A DNA stretch of 64,000 nucleotides from JBBQWZ01 sp038210135 (lineage in GTDB: Bacteria; Acidobacteriota; Terriglobia; Bryobacterales; Bryobacteraceae): assembly GCA_038210135.1 (NCBI GenBank), contig JBBQWZ010000008.1, forward strand, positions 1 through 64,000. The letters run 5' to 3'. The position numbers and the translations under genes were made by a program. Under the pieces are notes generated by a model that worked only from the letters and a program-made list of their open reading frames with translations, ran no database searches and was not told the origin of the DNA. Position 1 is the stretch's first letter. Each line of letters begins with the position of its first letter. Positions 17,636-26,331 of the stretch are shown here, one piece after another.

Positions 17636-20301
17636 TGGGATTTCTGAAATCCTATAATCATTCGCAACAATGCTGTCAGGGTAACCGGCTGGTGACCCTG
17701 CGCGCGCTTCGCCGCTCCGATTTCGAAGGCGATTCGCCACTGCGCAAACAAGATTCTGTAGGCTTGCCAAAACGGGACGGCTGGGTCGTAGATGTGCGTG
17801 GCTTCGGAGGTGACGCCGTTTAGTTCGACGACTTTCAGGTTGCGGCCGCACCGGAGATCTGCGGCGGATGGCACGCGGATATCGAAGCGACCGAAAAAGA
17901 AGCCGTCGAAAGTCTTGGCGATGCGGTCGATGGTCTGCTCGAGCTCCGGTGTTCGGAGCGCGATGCCATTCAAGAAGATCGAGCCAAGAGCGTGCGTGCC
18001 GAGTTCGACCAGTTGCACGGGCTCGCCGTTTGCGGGAACGCGAGCGAGATGGTCGTGATTCTTTTTGAGGTACAGCTCGGCCATGCAGACGGCGCGATCG
18101 TCGCCAAGGATCAGGCGTTCGAGTGTGCGCTTGCCGTCTCCGATCAGAACCGGCATCCGCTTTTCAGTAATCGAAAAAATGTGCCCGGCTCTCTCAGCCG
18201 CGAGGCGATAGTAGAACACGCCGTATTCGACGCCGGGAACGTACTCCTGAATAATGATCGGGCCCGAACTGCGATCCAGGTAATCGCGCAACTCGGCATC
18301 CGACCGCACAACGGCCACGCCGGAACCTCGTTGTCCGACGTCCGGTTTCAGGACGACGGGAAAGGTCAGGCGATGCTGCTTGAGAAACGCTGTTGCCTGG
18401 TCGATTTTCTCAGATGTAAGTAGCGCGAATGCCGGCAGCCACTCCTGCGCGCCGGCGAAGCTGCTCAATATCGTGCTCTTGGATTCGCCGACAAAACCAC
18501 CGCCGGCGGGCATTCCAGGATTGGAGGCGGTGAAAAGCGTCGCGCCGCGATATCGAATCGCGAGCCATAAGATGTAAACGACGACGGGCGGATACACGGC
18601 CCAGGGCGGCCAAAACTCCCAGCGACGGAGCCGGCGCCAGCTGCCGACCAAACCGCGGCGTCCGCGGTACGTCGTGAGCGCGAGTGCCCGTCGAACCAAC
18701 GTCAACATCGCGACGCCGCCGAGGATCAACTTGATCCATAGGGGGAGCCCGACCATGGCGGAGAATCGCAGCAGCGGGCCGCCGAAGCCGGCGGACGCTC
18801 CGACTAATAGTGGGGTCCAGAGGATCGAGGCGATCGCGAAATAGCCGGCGAACTTCCAGAAGGGAGTGTGCAATATGCCGGCGGCGACGTAGGTCGGCAG
18901 TCGCGTTCCGGGCGTAAAGCGGGAAACAAAGATTACGGTCGCGCCGTTGCGCTCGAGCCATTCCGAAGCGCGCTGTAAGGATGCTTCACTCAAGAACCAG
19001 CGGAGAGGCGCGCGGCGAACGGCGGCGCGTCCGATCCACCTTCCGGCGAGGAAGAGCAGAAGATCGCCGACCAGAATTCCGATGAGGCAGGCCGAGGTCG
19101 CGAACACGAAGTCCACGCGTCCCTCGGCAACCAGGACTCCGGCGCCGATGCACGCGAGATCCTCGCTGACGAACGTTCCGAGAGCCAAGCCGAGGAAGAG
19201 GACGAGAAGCGTGACCGGCCCCGGTTTCGGCCAGTGCCGCGTATCCATAGGGAGCGCGGCCTGCGCGATACGGTCAGGCAAGGCGGTGCGGCGGAGAGTG
19301 GCGGTTCCGGCCTCGACGCGATTCCAGAAGGAGTGCATCGGCTGGACCAGCGGGGCGGGGTCTTCAAACACCATGAAGTGATTGCTGGGTAGAATTTCGA
19401 GTTCACTCTGCGGAACCAGTCTGGCGTGTTCTCTAGCGGCTTCGACGGGGACGAGCGGATCATCCGTACCGTGGAGGATCAGCATCGGGCCTGCATAGCG
19501 TTCGAGGATGCCGCGAAGCGGACGTTGGTCGGAATCGTAGAAGTTGCGCGCGTAGGCGATCCCCATGTCGCCACGATTCCAACGGCCGAAGCGGGGAAGT
19601 CCGAGATCGAGCAGCTTCAGGCCCGCGTATTGGGCGCCGTGAATGATGTGGTTGAGTTCGTAGTCGCCAACCATCTCCATCTCCTGTACGCCGATCGCGG
19701 AGAGCATGGTGATGGAGGCGATGCGATCGGGAGCGGTCCGGGCCATGTGGAGCACGACGCCGCCGCCCATGCTGAATCCGACAAGGTGGACTTTGGTGAT
19801 GCCGAGCTTGTCGAGCCACTCCCACGCATATCCGGCGTGGGACCGGAAGGAGTAGTCGGGGATGTCGTTGGTCGATTGGCCGAAGCCCGGAAGGTCTGGG
19901 GCGAGGAGACGGCGGGGACCCTCGAATTTCGAAATGAATAAGCGAAAGACGGCGCCGTCGCCGGGGCTGCCGTGGATGAGGACGACGGGAACTGGCGCGT
20001 TCCGATCGGACGGCTCGTCGCGGTACGCGAGCCGGATTTCGCCGCCCACTTTTCGATCATTGACGACCGTGGGGATGGTGACGGCGCGTTGGCCGGGTTC
20101 GAGTGGAGGAGGCTCGATGGATTCCCGCCGCTGCCAGTGGGATACAGCAAGCGCGAGAAGATAGGCGGCGAATACGACCTGCCGCCAACGCCACTTCGGG
20201 GCGCGGACGGGCGGGCTGGAATCGGAATCGAGCGGTCGGGTCAGAAGGATAGCTCCGGCGGGTCCTGCTTTGATGCGCGTCCGCGTGATAGCGGAAATCA
20301 C
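17632..20301 (-). CDS. Three-domain membrane fusion: alpha/beta hydrolase - DedA/VTT - ATP-grasp
   Basis: An 889-residue protein. A TM near 41-56 is preceded by KWRWR, implying N-terminus inside. Residues about 75-330 are an alpha/beta hydrolase with HGSPGDG (110-116), nucleophile S177 in GFSMGG (175-180), acid D280/281 and H308, probably outside the membrane. Residues about 363-540 are a DedA/VTT membrane domain (FVSEDLACIGAGVLVAEGRV, GDLLLFLAGRWIGR, SRFTPGTRLPTYVAAGI). A further TM (568-585) leads to an ATP-grasp domain (about 605-865) with VLKPDVGQRGSGV (650-662), IIQEYVPGVEYGV (683-695) and metal/ATP residues in FGRFDIR (803-809) and VVELNG (824-829). The start is a GTG at 20301 with no clear ribosome site, so the first about 35 residues are uncertain. 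It lies 33 bases after ypfJ and overlaps the next gene. The biological reaction is unknown. Confidence 0.86.
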   Translation of the reverse strand: MISAITRTRIKAGPAGAILLTRPLDSDSSPPVRAPKWRWRQVVFAAYLLALAVSHWQRRESIEPPPLEPGQRAVTIPTVVNDRKVGGEIRLAYRDEPSDRNAPVPVVLIHGSPGDGAVFRLFISKFEGPRRLLAPDLPGFGQSTNDIPDYSFRSHAGYAWEWLDKLGITKVHLVGFSMGGGVVLHMARTAPDRIASITMLSAIGVQEMEMVGDYELNHIIHGAQYAGLKLLDLGLPRFGRWNRGDMGIAYARNFYDSDQRPLRGILERYAGPMLILHGTDDPLVPVEAAREHARLVPQSELEILPSNHFMVFEDPAPLVQPMHSFWNRVEAGTATLRRTALPDRIAQAALPMDTRHWPKPGPVTLLVLFLGLALGTFVSEDLACIGAGVLVAEGRVDFVFATSACLIGILVGDLLLFLAGRWIGRAAVRRAPLRWFLSEASLQRASEWLERNGATVIFVSRFTPGTRLPTYVAAGILHTPFWKFAGYFAIASILWTPLLVGASAGFGGPLLRFSAMVGLPLWIKLILGGVAMLTLVRRALALTTYRGRRGLVGSWRRLRRWEFWPPWAVYPPVVVYILWLAIRYRGATLFTASNPGMPAGGGFVGESKSTILSSFAGAQEWLPAFALLTSEKIDQATAFLKQHRLTFPVVLKPDVGQRGSGVAVVRSDAELRDYLDRSSGPIIIQEYVPGVEYGVFYYRLAAERAGHIFSITEKRMPVLIGDGKRTLERLILGDDRAVCMAELYLKKNHDHLARVPANGEPVQLVELGTHALGSIFLNGIALRTPELEQTIDRIAKTFDGFFFGRFDIRVPSAADLRCGRNLKVVELNGVTSEATHIYDPAVPFWQAYRILFAQWRIAFEIGAAKRAQGHQPVTLTALLRMIIGFQKSQ

Positions 20302-20334
20302 CGAAACGCTCAGGAATATTCCGCTATCGCGATC

Positions 20335-21219
20335 TTACTCCTGATTCGCGAAAGTATTGCAGGCGGCGAAGTCGCCGGTGTCGAAGCCTTTGCGGAACCA
20401 AGCCATGCGCTGGGCGGAGGAGCCGTGGGTGAAGCTTTCGGGCGACACGCGGCGTCCGGCCATCTTCTGGATGCGGTCGTCGCCGACCGCAGCGGCGGCG
20501 TTGAGGCCGGATTCGATATCGCCTTCTTCGAGGATGCCGCGCTCTTTGGTCGAGTGGCCCCAGATTCCGGCATAACAATCCGCCTGGAGTTCAAGGCGGA
20601 CCGAGAGACCGTTTCCGGAACGTGGATTGGCTTGCTGCGCGCGCCGGACTTTGGCTTCGGTGCCGACTAACTTTTGCACGTGATGGCCGAGTTCGTGAGC
20701 GAGAACGTAAGCCTGCGCGAACTGGCCGGGAACCCCGAAGCGCTTTTTCAGTTCGTCGTAGAAGCCGAGGTCGATGTACACTTTCTCGTCGCCCGGGCAG
20801 TAGAACGGTCCGGTGGCCGACTCGGCCATGCCGCAGGCGGAATCGACCGCATCGCGAAAGAGGACCAGCTTGGCATGCCGGTACTGGAAGCCGATGTTCG
20901 GGAATAGTCCTTCCCAGGTTTTTTGGACATCGCCGAGAACGAAACCGACGAAGTCCACTTCGGGTTTCTCACGCTGGGAACGGACAGGATCGGCAGGCCG
21001 GGACGCTACGGGAGCGCCGGTTCCACCCCCACCTCCGCCCCCTCCGAGAAAGGGCGAGAGGAAATCGCGGCCGAAAATCAGGCTGAGAACGCCGAGAACC
21101 AAAATCCCGCCAATGCCCACGCGTCCTCCACCAGAAAAACCGCTACCACCGCCTCCGCCGCCGGTTTCGTCTCTGCGGTCTTCAATATCTTCGTTATCTC
21201 CGCCCGGTGTCCAACGCAT
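20335..21219 (-). CDS. ypfJ: Neutral zinc metallopeptidase, YpfJ/KPN_02809 family
   Basis: A 294-residue membrane-anchored peptidase-like protein. The N-terminus MRWTPGGDNEDIEDRRD is the family hallmark. A Gly/Ser-rich linker, one TM (about 33-49), a second Gly-rich linker and the catalytic domain follow. HELGHH is at 175-180, with the downstream LELQADCYAG (209-218) probably giving the third zinc ligand. CPGDEKVYIDLGFYDEL (141-157) is also typical. A GGAG ribosome site precedes the ATG. The proteolytic activity and substrates of this family are poorly known. It heads the operon with the hydrolase-DedA-ATP-grasp fusion and the HELGH protein, and is divergent from a TonB-receptor gene. Confidence 0.94.
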   Translation of the reverse strand: MRWTPGGDNEDIEDRRDETGGGGGGSGFSGGGRVGIGGILVLGVLSLIFGRDFLSPFLGGGGGGGGTGAPVASRPADPVRSQREKPEVDFVGFVLGDVQKTWEGLFPNIGFQYRHAKLVLFRDAVDSACGMAESATGPFYCPGDEKVYIDLGFYDELKKRFGVPGQFAQAYVLAHELGHHVQKLVGTEAKVRRAQQANPRSGNGLSVRLELQADCYAGIWGHSTKERGILEEGDIESGLNAAAAVGDDRIQKMAGRRVSPESFTHGSSAQRMAWFRKGFDTGDFAACNTFANQE

Positions 21220-21377
21220 GGGATCTCCTACTTTGATGCTAGACGGTAGCGGGCTGTCACCTCAAGTGGTTTTGACCGCTCGATAGATAGATCCGTCAGT
21301 GTCATCAAGTGTTCATTTTCTCGTAACAGGAACGCGGTTTTCGATTGGTAGGGTTGTGTCTACACCACCCAATCTAT

Positions 21378-24300
21378 ATGCGTAAAACCACGTTTTCCGT
21401 TCTCGCAGTCTGGGCCCTCGGGCTTACCGGCCTTTTGGCACAGACAGATCAAGCACGTTTTGCGGGCACCGTTTCCGATCCGAGTGGCGCCGTGATTCCC
21501 TCCGCCACCATCAAAGTCAAAAATGAACGGACGGGCGCCGAGCGCAGTGTAACCAGCAATGACCGGGGGCAATTTCTCGTAGTCGGCCTGCTTCCAGCCG
21601 AATATACCGTTTCCGCACGCGCCACCGGACTCGCAACGAAAGAATACAAAGGGCTCCGCTTGGAAGTCGGCGAGTCGCGCAACCTTTCGATCGTGCTGCA
21701 GCCCGAGTCGGTGTCGCAGACGGTCGAAGTGGCCAGTGGCGATCTCGCCAATATTGATACCAGTTCCGCGAAGATCGGCGCGAATATCAGCGAACGCGAA
21801 GTGGCGAGCCTGCCGCTGAACGGACGTCAGCTTTCGCAGCTGTATTTGCTCGCTCCGGGCGCGCAAACCGCGGGCGGCGGCTCGTTCGACAACATTCGCT
21901 TCAGCGGGCGCGCCAATCAACAGAACGCGGTGCGTTTTGACGGCGTCGAAGGAAGCTCGATTATCGACGCCTCGCCGGGTAACCTCAGCGGAGAAACCTC
22001 GACGGGTTTCCGTTTGCAGGCGAGCCTTGAGACCATTCAGGAATTTCGCGTCGAGTCGAGCAACTATCCGGCGGAGTTCGGAACCGGAACTGGCGGGCAG
22101 ATCAGCGTGATCACCAAGTCCGGCGGAAATCAGATGCACGGATCGCTGTTCGAATACCTGCGCAACAGCGCGATCGATGCGCGCAATTTCTTCGACGGCA
22201 CGACGAAGACGCCGCTCCGTTTGAATCAGTACGGCGGATCGATTGGCGGCGCGATCGTCAAGGACAAGCTGTTCTTTTTCGCCGCGTACGAAGGTTTGAA
22301 GCAGCGGGCGGCTGTGAATCTGGTGGCTACGGTGCCAAGCTTGGCGGCTCGCGCGCGCGCGGTCGCGGCGATCAGGCCGTTGCTGGCGGGTTACCCGATC
22401 GGGCAGACGGCCTCGAGCAACCCGGACCTCGACATCGCGAGGTTTAGCGGTAGTTCTCCGATCGACGAGGATTACGGTAGCTTCCGGCTCGATTACCGGC
22501 TGAACGATAAACATTCTTTCTACGTGCGTTATTTCCGCGACCAGGGTTATTTGCAGAGTCCGCTGGATGTGAGCGGCAGCTATTCCCTGGTGACGGCAGT
22601 TCCCCAAAATGCGGTCCTAAATTACCAGTACATCGCCTCGCCGACGGTCATTAATGAAGCGAAATTCGGAATGAATGCGGCTAAGACTCGTGTTTCCGGC
22701 TTCGCGCCCACGATCGCTGGTGTTGATACTGCGGCCTTCGCCGTCTCGTTTACCGGGTCGGTAGCGATTCCTGGAATTGGCGGACAGGGGGCTTCAGCCG
22801 GCGCCTCGTCGTTGGGGAATCTGATCCGCTCGAATTCCACGCAGAATGGGCGCGGCCAGCCGTATACGAATTACACGATGAGTTTTGTGGATAACCTCAG
22901 CGTGATTCGCGGGAACCACAACCTCAAGTTCGGAGCGGAGATCCGTCCGGTCCGGCTGTATACGGATCGTCAGGGCGGCACCACCTACACGTTTCCATCG
23001 TTGAACGCGCTGCTGGCGGACACGCCGTCGCAGATTCAGGTGCTGGGCGACGTCAGTGGTCCGGATCCGTTCAACAACGGCGCCACCGGCAACCGGTTTC
23101 TGAAACAGACCTATTCGATTTTTTACGCGCAGGACGAATGGAAGATTCGGCCGAACTTCACGATGTCGTACGGACTCCGCTACGAATACTACAGCGTGCT
23201 GCACGAAGATCGCGATCTGTATTCGCTGTTCATCGCGAACCAGGGGGTGCTCGCTCGCGGACCCTGGTACAACACGTCCAAATTGAATTTCGGACCTCGG
23301 CTGGCCTTCGTCTGGTCGCCTGAGAAATTGAAGAACAAGACGGTGTTGCGCGTTGGCGCCGGCTACTTCTTTGGGCCGGGCCAGACTGAGGATCAGGTGC
23401 AGCCGATCGATTCGGATCGCCCGACAGTGACAATTACCTCCGGACCGAATCTGGCGTTCCCCATCGATCCAAAGCAGATTTTGTCCACCTTCACGGCGAC
23501 AAATTTCAGCGGATATCAGCCGCGCGCATACTCTTCGAATTACCAACTGCCGGAGAAGATTCTCTCCTACACGTTCTCTATCCAGCAGGAATTGCCCGGC
23601 AAAGCAGTGCTGACCGTCGCGTATGTCGGGAGCCAGGGCCGCAACCTATTTCTGCGGAGCTGGACGAACGGCATTGTCGGCGTCACGATGAATCCGACGA
23701 CCGGAGCCGGTTCCGCGGTGCTGCAATATGGCAGCAGATTCGCGCAGATCGACTATAAGACCAGCGGAGGCACGGATCATTATGATTCGCTCCAGACCAC
23801 GTTGAATCGCCGCTACAGCCACGGGTTTACGCTGGGCGCATCCTGGACGTACGGCCATAGCATCGGCAATACGGGCGGATCGAACGAAGCGCAGACGGCG
23901 CAGAATCCGTTTAACTTTTCGCAGGATCACGGCAACAACGCATTCGACGTCCGGCACAGCTTCAACGCAACCGTGTTGTACGAGGTTCCGTTCGGTAAGG
24001 GCCGGAAGCATCTCAACAACGGCGGACCGGTGGATTACCTCTTAGGCGGTTGGGAGGTCGGGGGCGTCGTGAATTCACGCACTGGACTCCCCGTCGATGT
24101 GACGCTAGGGCGCAACGACATTGTGTATCAGGTGAATGGCACGAACACGTTTGTAAACGCGCCACGCGTTACCGATGGCGTCGTACTCACCACGCCGGTC
24201 ATCAACAATCCGTATGGCGGCGCATTCCGAAATAACCGCCGGCCGAACGTCGTCGCGGGTGTCGATCCATTCCTGAGCACTGGCGACAACAGATACATTC

Positions 24301-24665
24301 TGAATCCGGCGGCGTTCTCGATTCCGACGCCGGGAACGTTTGGCAATCTTGGACGGTACGCGCTGCATGGCCCGGGATTGGCGCAGCTGGATTTCACGCT
24401 GCACAAGCGTTTCCGCATTTCGGAACGGATGAACACGGAATTCCGGGCAGAGATTTACAACATTCTGAACCACACCAACTTCGCGAATCCGGCGGCGACG
24501 CTCGGCAACGCGCTGGGTACGGGCACCAACCAGATCCAGCCGGGCCAGGCGTATTCGTCGGCTGCGGCCGGCGGCGTCTTCGGTCAAGCGACCTCGACCG
24601 TGACGAAGGATGTCGGACTCGGCGCACAACGCCAGATCCAATTCTCGCTACGGTTCAACTTCTAA
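21378..24665 (+). CDS. Oar-like TonB-dependent receptor with N-terminal carboxypeptidase-regulatory domain
   Basis: Outer-membrane protein of 1095 residues. The start at 21378 gives signal peptide MRKTTFSVLAVWALGLTGLLAQ. Residues about 27-105 are a CarboxypepD_reg/CnaB-like beta-sandwich (FAGTVSDPSGAVIPSATIKV). A plug-like region follows (LPLNGRQLSQLYLLAPG, then GGQISVITKSGGNQMHGSLFEYLRNS, about 145-275). A long beta-barrel ends in IQFSLRFNF, with the terminal aromatic expected for barrel assembly. Receptors of this type are abundant in Acidobacteria and probably import polymers; the ligand is unknown. No TonB/ExbBD genes are nearby. It ends at a strong terminator. A ribosome site is not obvious. 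Confidence 0.93.
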   Translation: MRKTTFSVLAVWALGLTGLLAQTDQARFAGTVSDPSGAVIPSATIKVKNERTGAERSVTSNDRGQFLVVGLLPAEYTVSARATGLATKEYKGLRLEVGESRNLSIVLQPESVSQTVEVASGDLANIDTSSAKIGANISEREVASLPLNGRQLSQLYLLAPGAQTAGGGSFDNIRFSGRANQQNAVRFDGVEGSSIIDASPGNLSGETSTGFRLQASLETIQEFRVESSNYPAEFGTGTGGQISVITKSGGNQMHGSLFEYLRNSAIDARNFFDGTTKTPLRLNQYGGSIGGAIVKDKLFFFAAYEGLKQRAAVNLVATVPSLAARARAVAAIRPLLAGYPIGQTASSNPDLDIARFSGSSPIDEDYGSFRLDYRLNDKHSFYVRYFRDQGYLQSPLDVSGSYSLVTAVPQNAVLNYQYIASPTVINEAKFGMNAAKTRVSGFAPTIAGVDTAAFAVSFTGSVAIPGIGGQGASAGASSLGNLIRSNSTQNGRGQPYTNYTMSFVDNLSVIRGNHNLKFGAEIRPVRLYTDRQGGTTYTFPSLNALLADTPSQIQVLGDVSGPDPFNNGATGNRFLKQTYSIFYAQDEWKIRPNFTMSYGLRYEYYSVLHEDRDLYSLFIANQGVLARGPWYNTSKLNFGPRLAFVWSPEKLKNKTVLRVGAGYFFGPGQTEDQVQPIDSDRPTVTITSGPNLAFPIDPKQILSTFTATNFSGYQPRAYSSNYQLPEKILSYTFSIQQELPGKAVLTVAYVGSQGRNLFLRSWTNGIVGVTMNPTTGAGSAVLQYGSRFAQIDYKTSGGTDHYDSLQTTLNRRYSHGFTLGASWTYGHSIGNTGGSNEAQTAQNPFNFSQDHGNNAFDVRHSFNATVLYEVPFGKGRKHLNNGGPVDYLLGGWEVGGVVNSRTGLPVDVTLGRNDIVYQVNGTNTFVNAPRVTDGVVLTTPVINNPYGGAFRNNRRPNVVAGVDPFLSTGDNRYILNPAAFSIPTPGTFGNLGRYALHGPGLAQLDFTLHKRFRISERMNTEFRAEIYNILNHTNFANPAATLGNALGTGTNQIQPGQAYSSAAAGGVFGQATSTVTKDVGLGAQRQIQFSLRFNF

Positions 24666-24694
24666 TCGCACGGTTCGGCCTGCGGGTCGAAATG

Positions 24695-24738
24695 AAGGCG
24701 ATCGAGGGTGTCCTCTCCCAGACACCTTCGATCGCCTT
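24695..24738. terminator. Strong bidirectional terminator, 18-bp stem
   Basis: Bases 24695-24712 and 24721-24738 pair over 18 positions with a single G-T wobble, around an 8-base loop. TCTTTC follows on the plus strand and a weak T-containing tail on the minus strand. It lies between two convergent genes (TonB receptor, and the minus-strand secreted protein ending at 24754) and can serve both. Confidence 0.92.
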
Positions 24739-24753
24739 TCTTTCGTTGGCGCG

Positions 24754-25161
24754 CTAGGGCTGGCGACTGGGCGTCGAGGCGGTCTCTAGCGGAACGTCCG
24801 CTGGCTTCGTTTCGCGCGCGGTAAGGTCGGTGGACGCGAGCGCACGCTTCCAGCTCTGCGTCTTCTGCAAGTCGCGGAATGCCTTTTCCATCGCGTCGGC
24901 TTTCTTCTGCGGCCAGACGGATCCGCGTCCGCCGTTGTAGTCATCGGCGAAAGCCTGCATGGCGACAATCAGACGATTAAAGCGGTCGGAGAAGAGCTGC
25001 TGTTCGGCCTTTGAAATCTCTTCTTTGGACAGCAGGACTTTAGTCTTGGCGCTTACGGCCATGGCTGCGATTTCCGTCGCCCGGGTGGGATCCATGACGG
25101 ATCCTGCTTGCCCGAGCGCGAATAGCGGCGCGAATAAAAGGACTCCCAGGAGCTTCGACAC
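24754..25161 (-). CDS. Small secreted protein of unknown function (135 aa)
   Basis: GTG start at 25161 with an excellent GAGGAGG ribosome site, and a strong sigma-70-like promoter just upstream (25182-25209). The signal peptide is MSKLLGVLLFAPLFALGQA. The mature part is mostly helical and charged (LLSKEEISKAEQQLFSDRFNRLIVAMQAFADDYNGG), ending in a Pro/Ser/Thr-rich tail. The family is not recognised. The codons for ARETKPAD contain an exact 14-base copy (24802-24815) of the TGGCTTCGTTTCGC repeat core found at 1.4 and 56 kb. Confidence 0.8.
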   Translation of the reverse strand: MSKLLGVLLFAPLFALGQAGSVMDPTRATEIAAMAVSAKTKVLLSKEEISKAEQQLFSDRFNRLIVAMQAFADDYNGGRGSVWPQKKADAMEKAFRDLQKTQSWKRALASTDLTARETKPADVPLETASTPSRQP

Positions 25162-25181
25162 GATCCCCTCCTCGTATTTCG

Positions 25182-25209
25182 ATTATGTTACAAAATCGCT
25201 ACAAGTCAA
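25182..25209 (-). promoter_or_regulatory. Sigma-70-like promoter of the small secreted protein
   Basis: On the minus strand TTGACT (25209-25204) is followed after 16 bases by CATAAT (25187-25182), five of six matches to each consensus hexamer. Transcription would start near 25175, giving a very short leader carrying the GAGGAGG ribosome site. The surrounding bases are clearly more A/T-rich than the genes. Confidence 0.7.
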
Positions 25210-25261
25210 TGAATCTATCGGCAGGGTAGGGATAGTCTTCAGTTTTTTGGCATTCGAAGGC

Positions 25262-26293
25262 CTATCGCTGGACGCGGCCAGAGCCGCCGCCTTTGAGCAA
25301 TCCCTGGACGTCTTCGACGCTAAGCCGAGCGAAGTCGCCGGGAATGGAATGCTTTAGACACGAAGCCGCGACCGCGAATTCGAGGGCGTCGGCCGGAGAT
25401 TGTCCTCCATGGAGGCCATAGATCAGGCCTCCGGCAAAGGAATCGCCGCCGCCGACGCGGTCCACGATGTGGGTGATTTCGTACTTCCTGCTCAGGTGGA
25501 ATTGCTTCCGATCGTGCAGGCAGGCGGACCAGCCGTTCGCCGATGCATTGTGTGATTCGCGCAGGGTGACGGCGATCATTTTGAGGTGCGGGTACTTTGC
25601 GAGCACGGTCTCACAGAGATCTTCGTAGGCGCCGACATCCAGTTTGCCGGAGTGGACGTCGGACTTGGCTTCGATGCCTAACGCCATCTGGCAATCCTCT
25701 TCGTTCGCGATGCCGACGTCCACCAGTTCAAACAATCTGGACATGACTTCGCTGGGGGACTTGCCGTACTTCCACAGATTCTTGCGATAGTTCAGATCGC
25801 AAGATATGGTCAGCTCGGCGGCGCGCGCGGCTTCCATACTTTCGCGCGCGAGGGTCGCGGCGGACTCGCTCAACGCGGGCGTGATGCCGGTGATGTGGAA
25901 CCAGCCTGCGCCGTCAAAAGCCGATTTCCAGGAGATGTCGCCTGATTTGGCGATCGCAATGGCGGCACGATCGCGATCGTAAACCACTTTCGAGGCGCGT
26001 TGATTGGCGCCGGGCTCGACGAAGTAGATTCCCATGCGGCCGGGTCCGCGCGCGATGCAGGATGTGTCTACGCCGAAGCGGCGAAGTTCCGCGATGCAGC
26101 CGTCGGCGATCGGATTTGAAGGCAGCACGGTGACGTAGCGAGCAGGCATTCCGAATCCGGCTAAGGCGACGGCGACGTTGGCTTCCCCTCCGCCGAAGGT
26201 GGCGATGAACTGCGGCGTTTGCAGAAAGCGTTCGAATCCAGGGGGCGCCAGGCGGAGCATGATCTCCCCGAAGCTGACAACAATTTTGGACAT
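25262..26293 (-). CDS. PfkB-family sugar kinase, 2-keto-3-deoxygluconate kinase-like
   Basis: A 343-residue cytosolic ribokinase-fold kinase. GEIMLRLAPPGFERFLQTP (9-27) and GGGEANVAVALAGFG (34-48) are the typical KDG-kinase N-terminal substrate-binding segments. DLNYRKNLW (about 173) is the characteristic middle motif. GGGDSFAGG (281-289) holds the catalytic aspartate (about D284) and the anion hole. KDG kinases phosphorylate 2-keto-3-deoxygluconate in Entner-Doudoroff and uronate catabolism. The assignment to KDG rather than another sugar is by overall resemblance. The ATG at 26293 gives a canonical start. It lies 38 bases downstream of the AraC-type regulator on the same strand, so a regulatory link is possible. 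Confidence 0.88.
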   Translation of the reverse strand: MSKIVVSFGEIMLRLAPPGFERFLQTPQFIATFGGGEANVAVALAGFGMPARYVTVLPSNPIADGCIAELRRFGVDTSCIARGPGRMGIYFVEPGANQRASKVVYDRDRAAIAIAKSGDISWKSAFDGAGWFHITGITPALSESAATLARESMEAARAAELTISCDLNYRKNLWKYGKSPSEVMSRLFELVDVGIANEEDCQMALGIEAKSDVHSGKLDVGAYEDLCETVLAKYPHLKMIAVTLRESHNASANGWSACLHDRKQFHLSRKYEITHIVDRVGGGDSFAGGLIYGLHGGQSPADALEFAVAASCLKHSIPGDFARLSVEDVQGLLKGGGSGRVQR

Positions 26294-26331
26294 TCTCCAG
26301 TGAGAATAACAAGCCAAGTCCGGCTGGTGTG

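Noticed and set aside
21360..22607. 415-codon minus-strand frame inside the TonB receptor
   Set aside because: It is arginine-rich, lies antisense to a clear receptor gene and has no recognisable domain; it is a shadow of G/C-rich codon bias.
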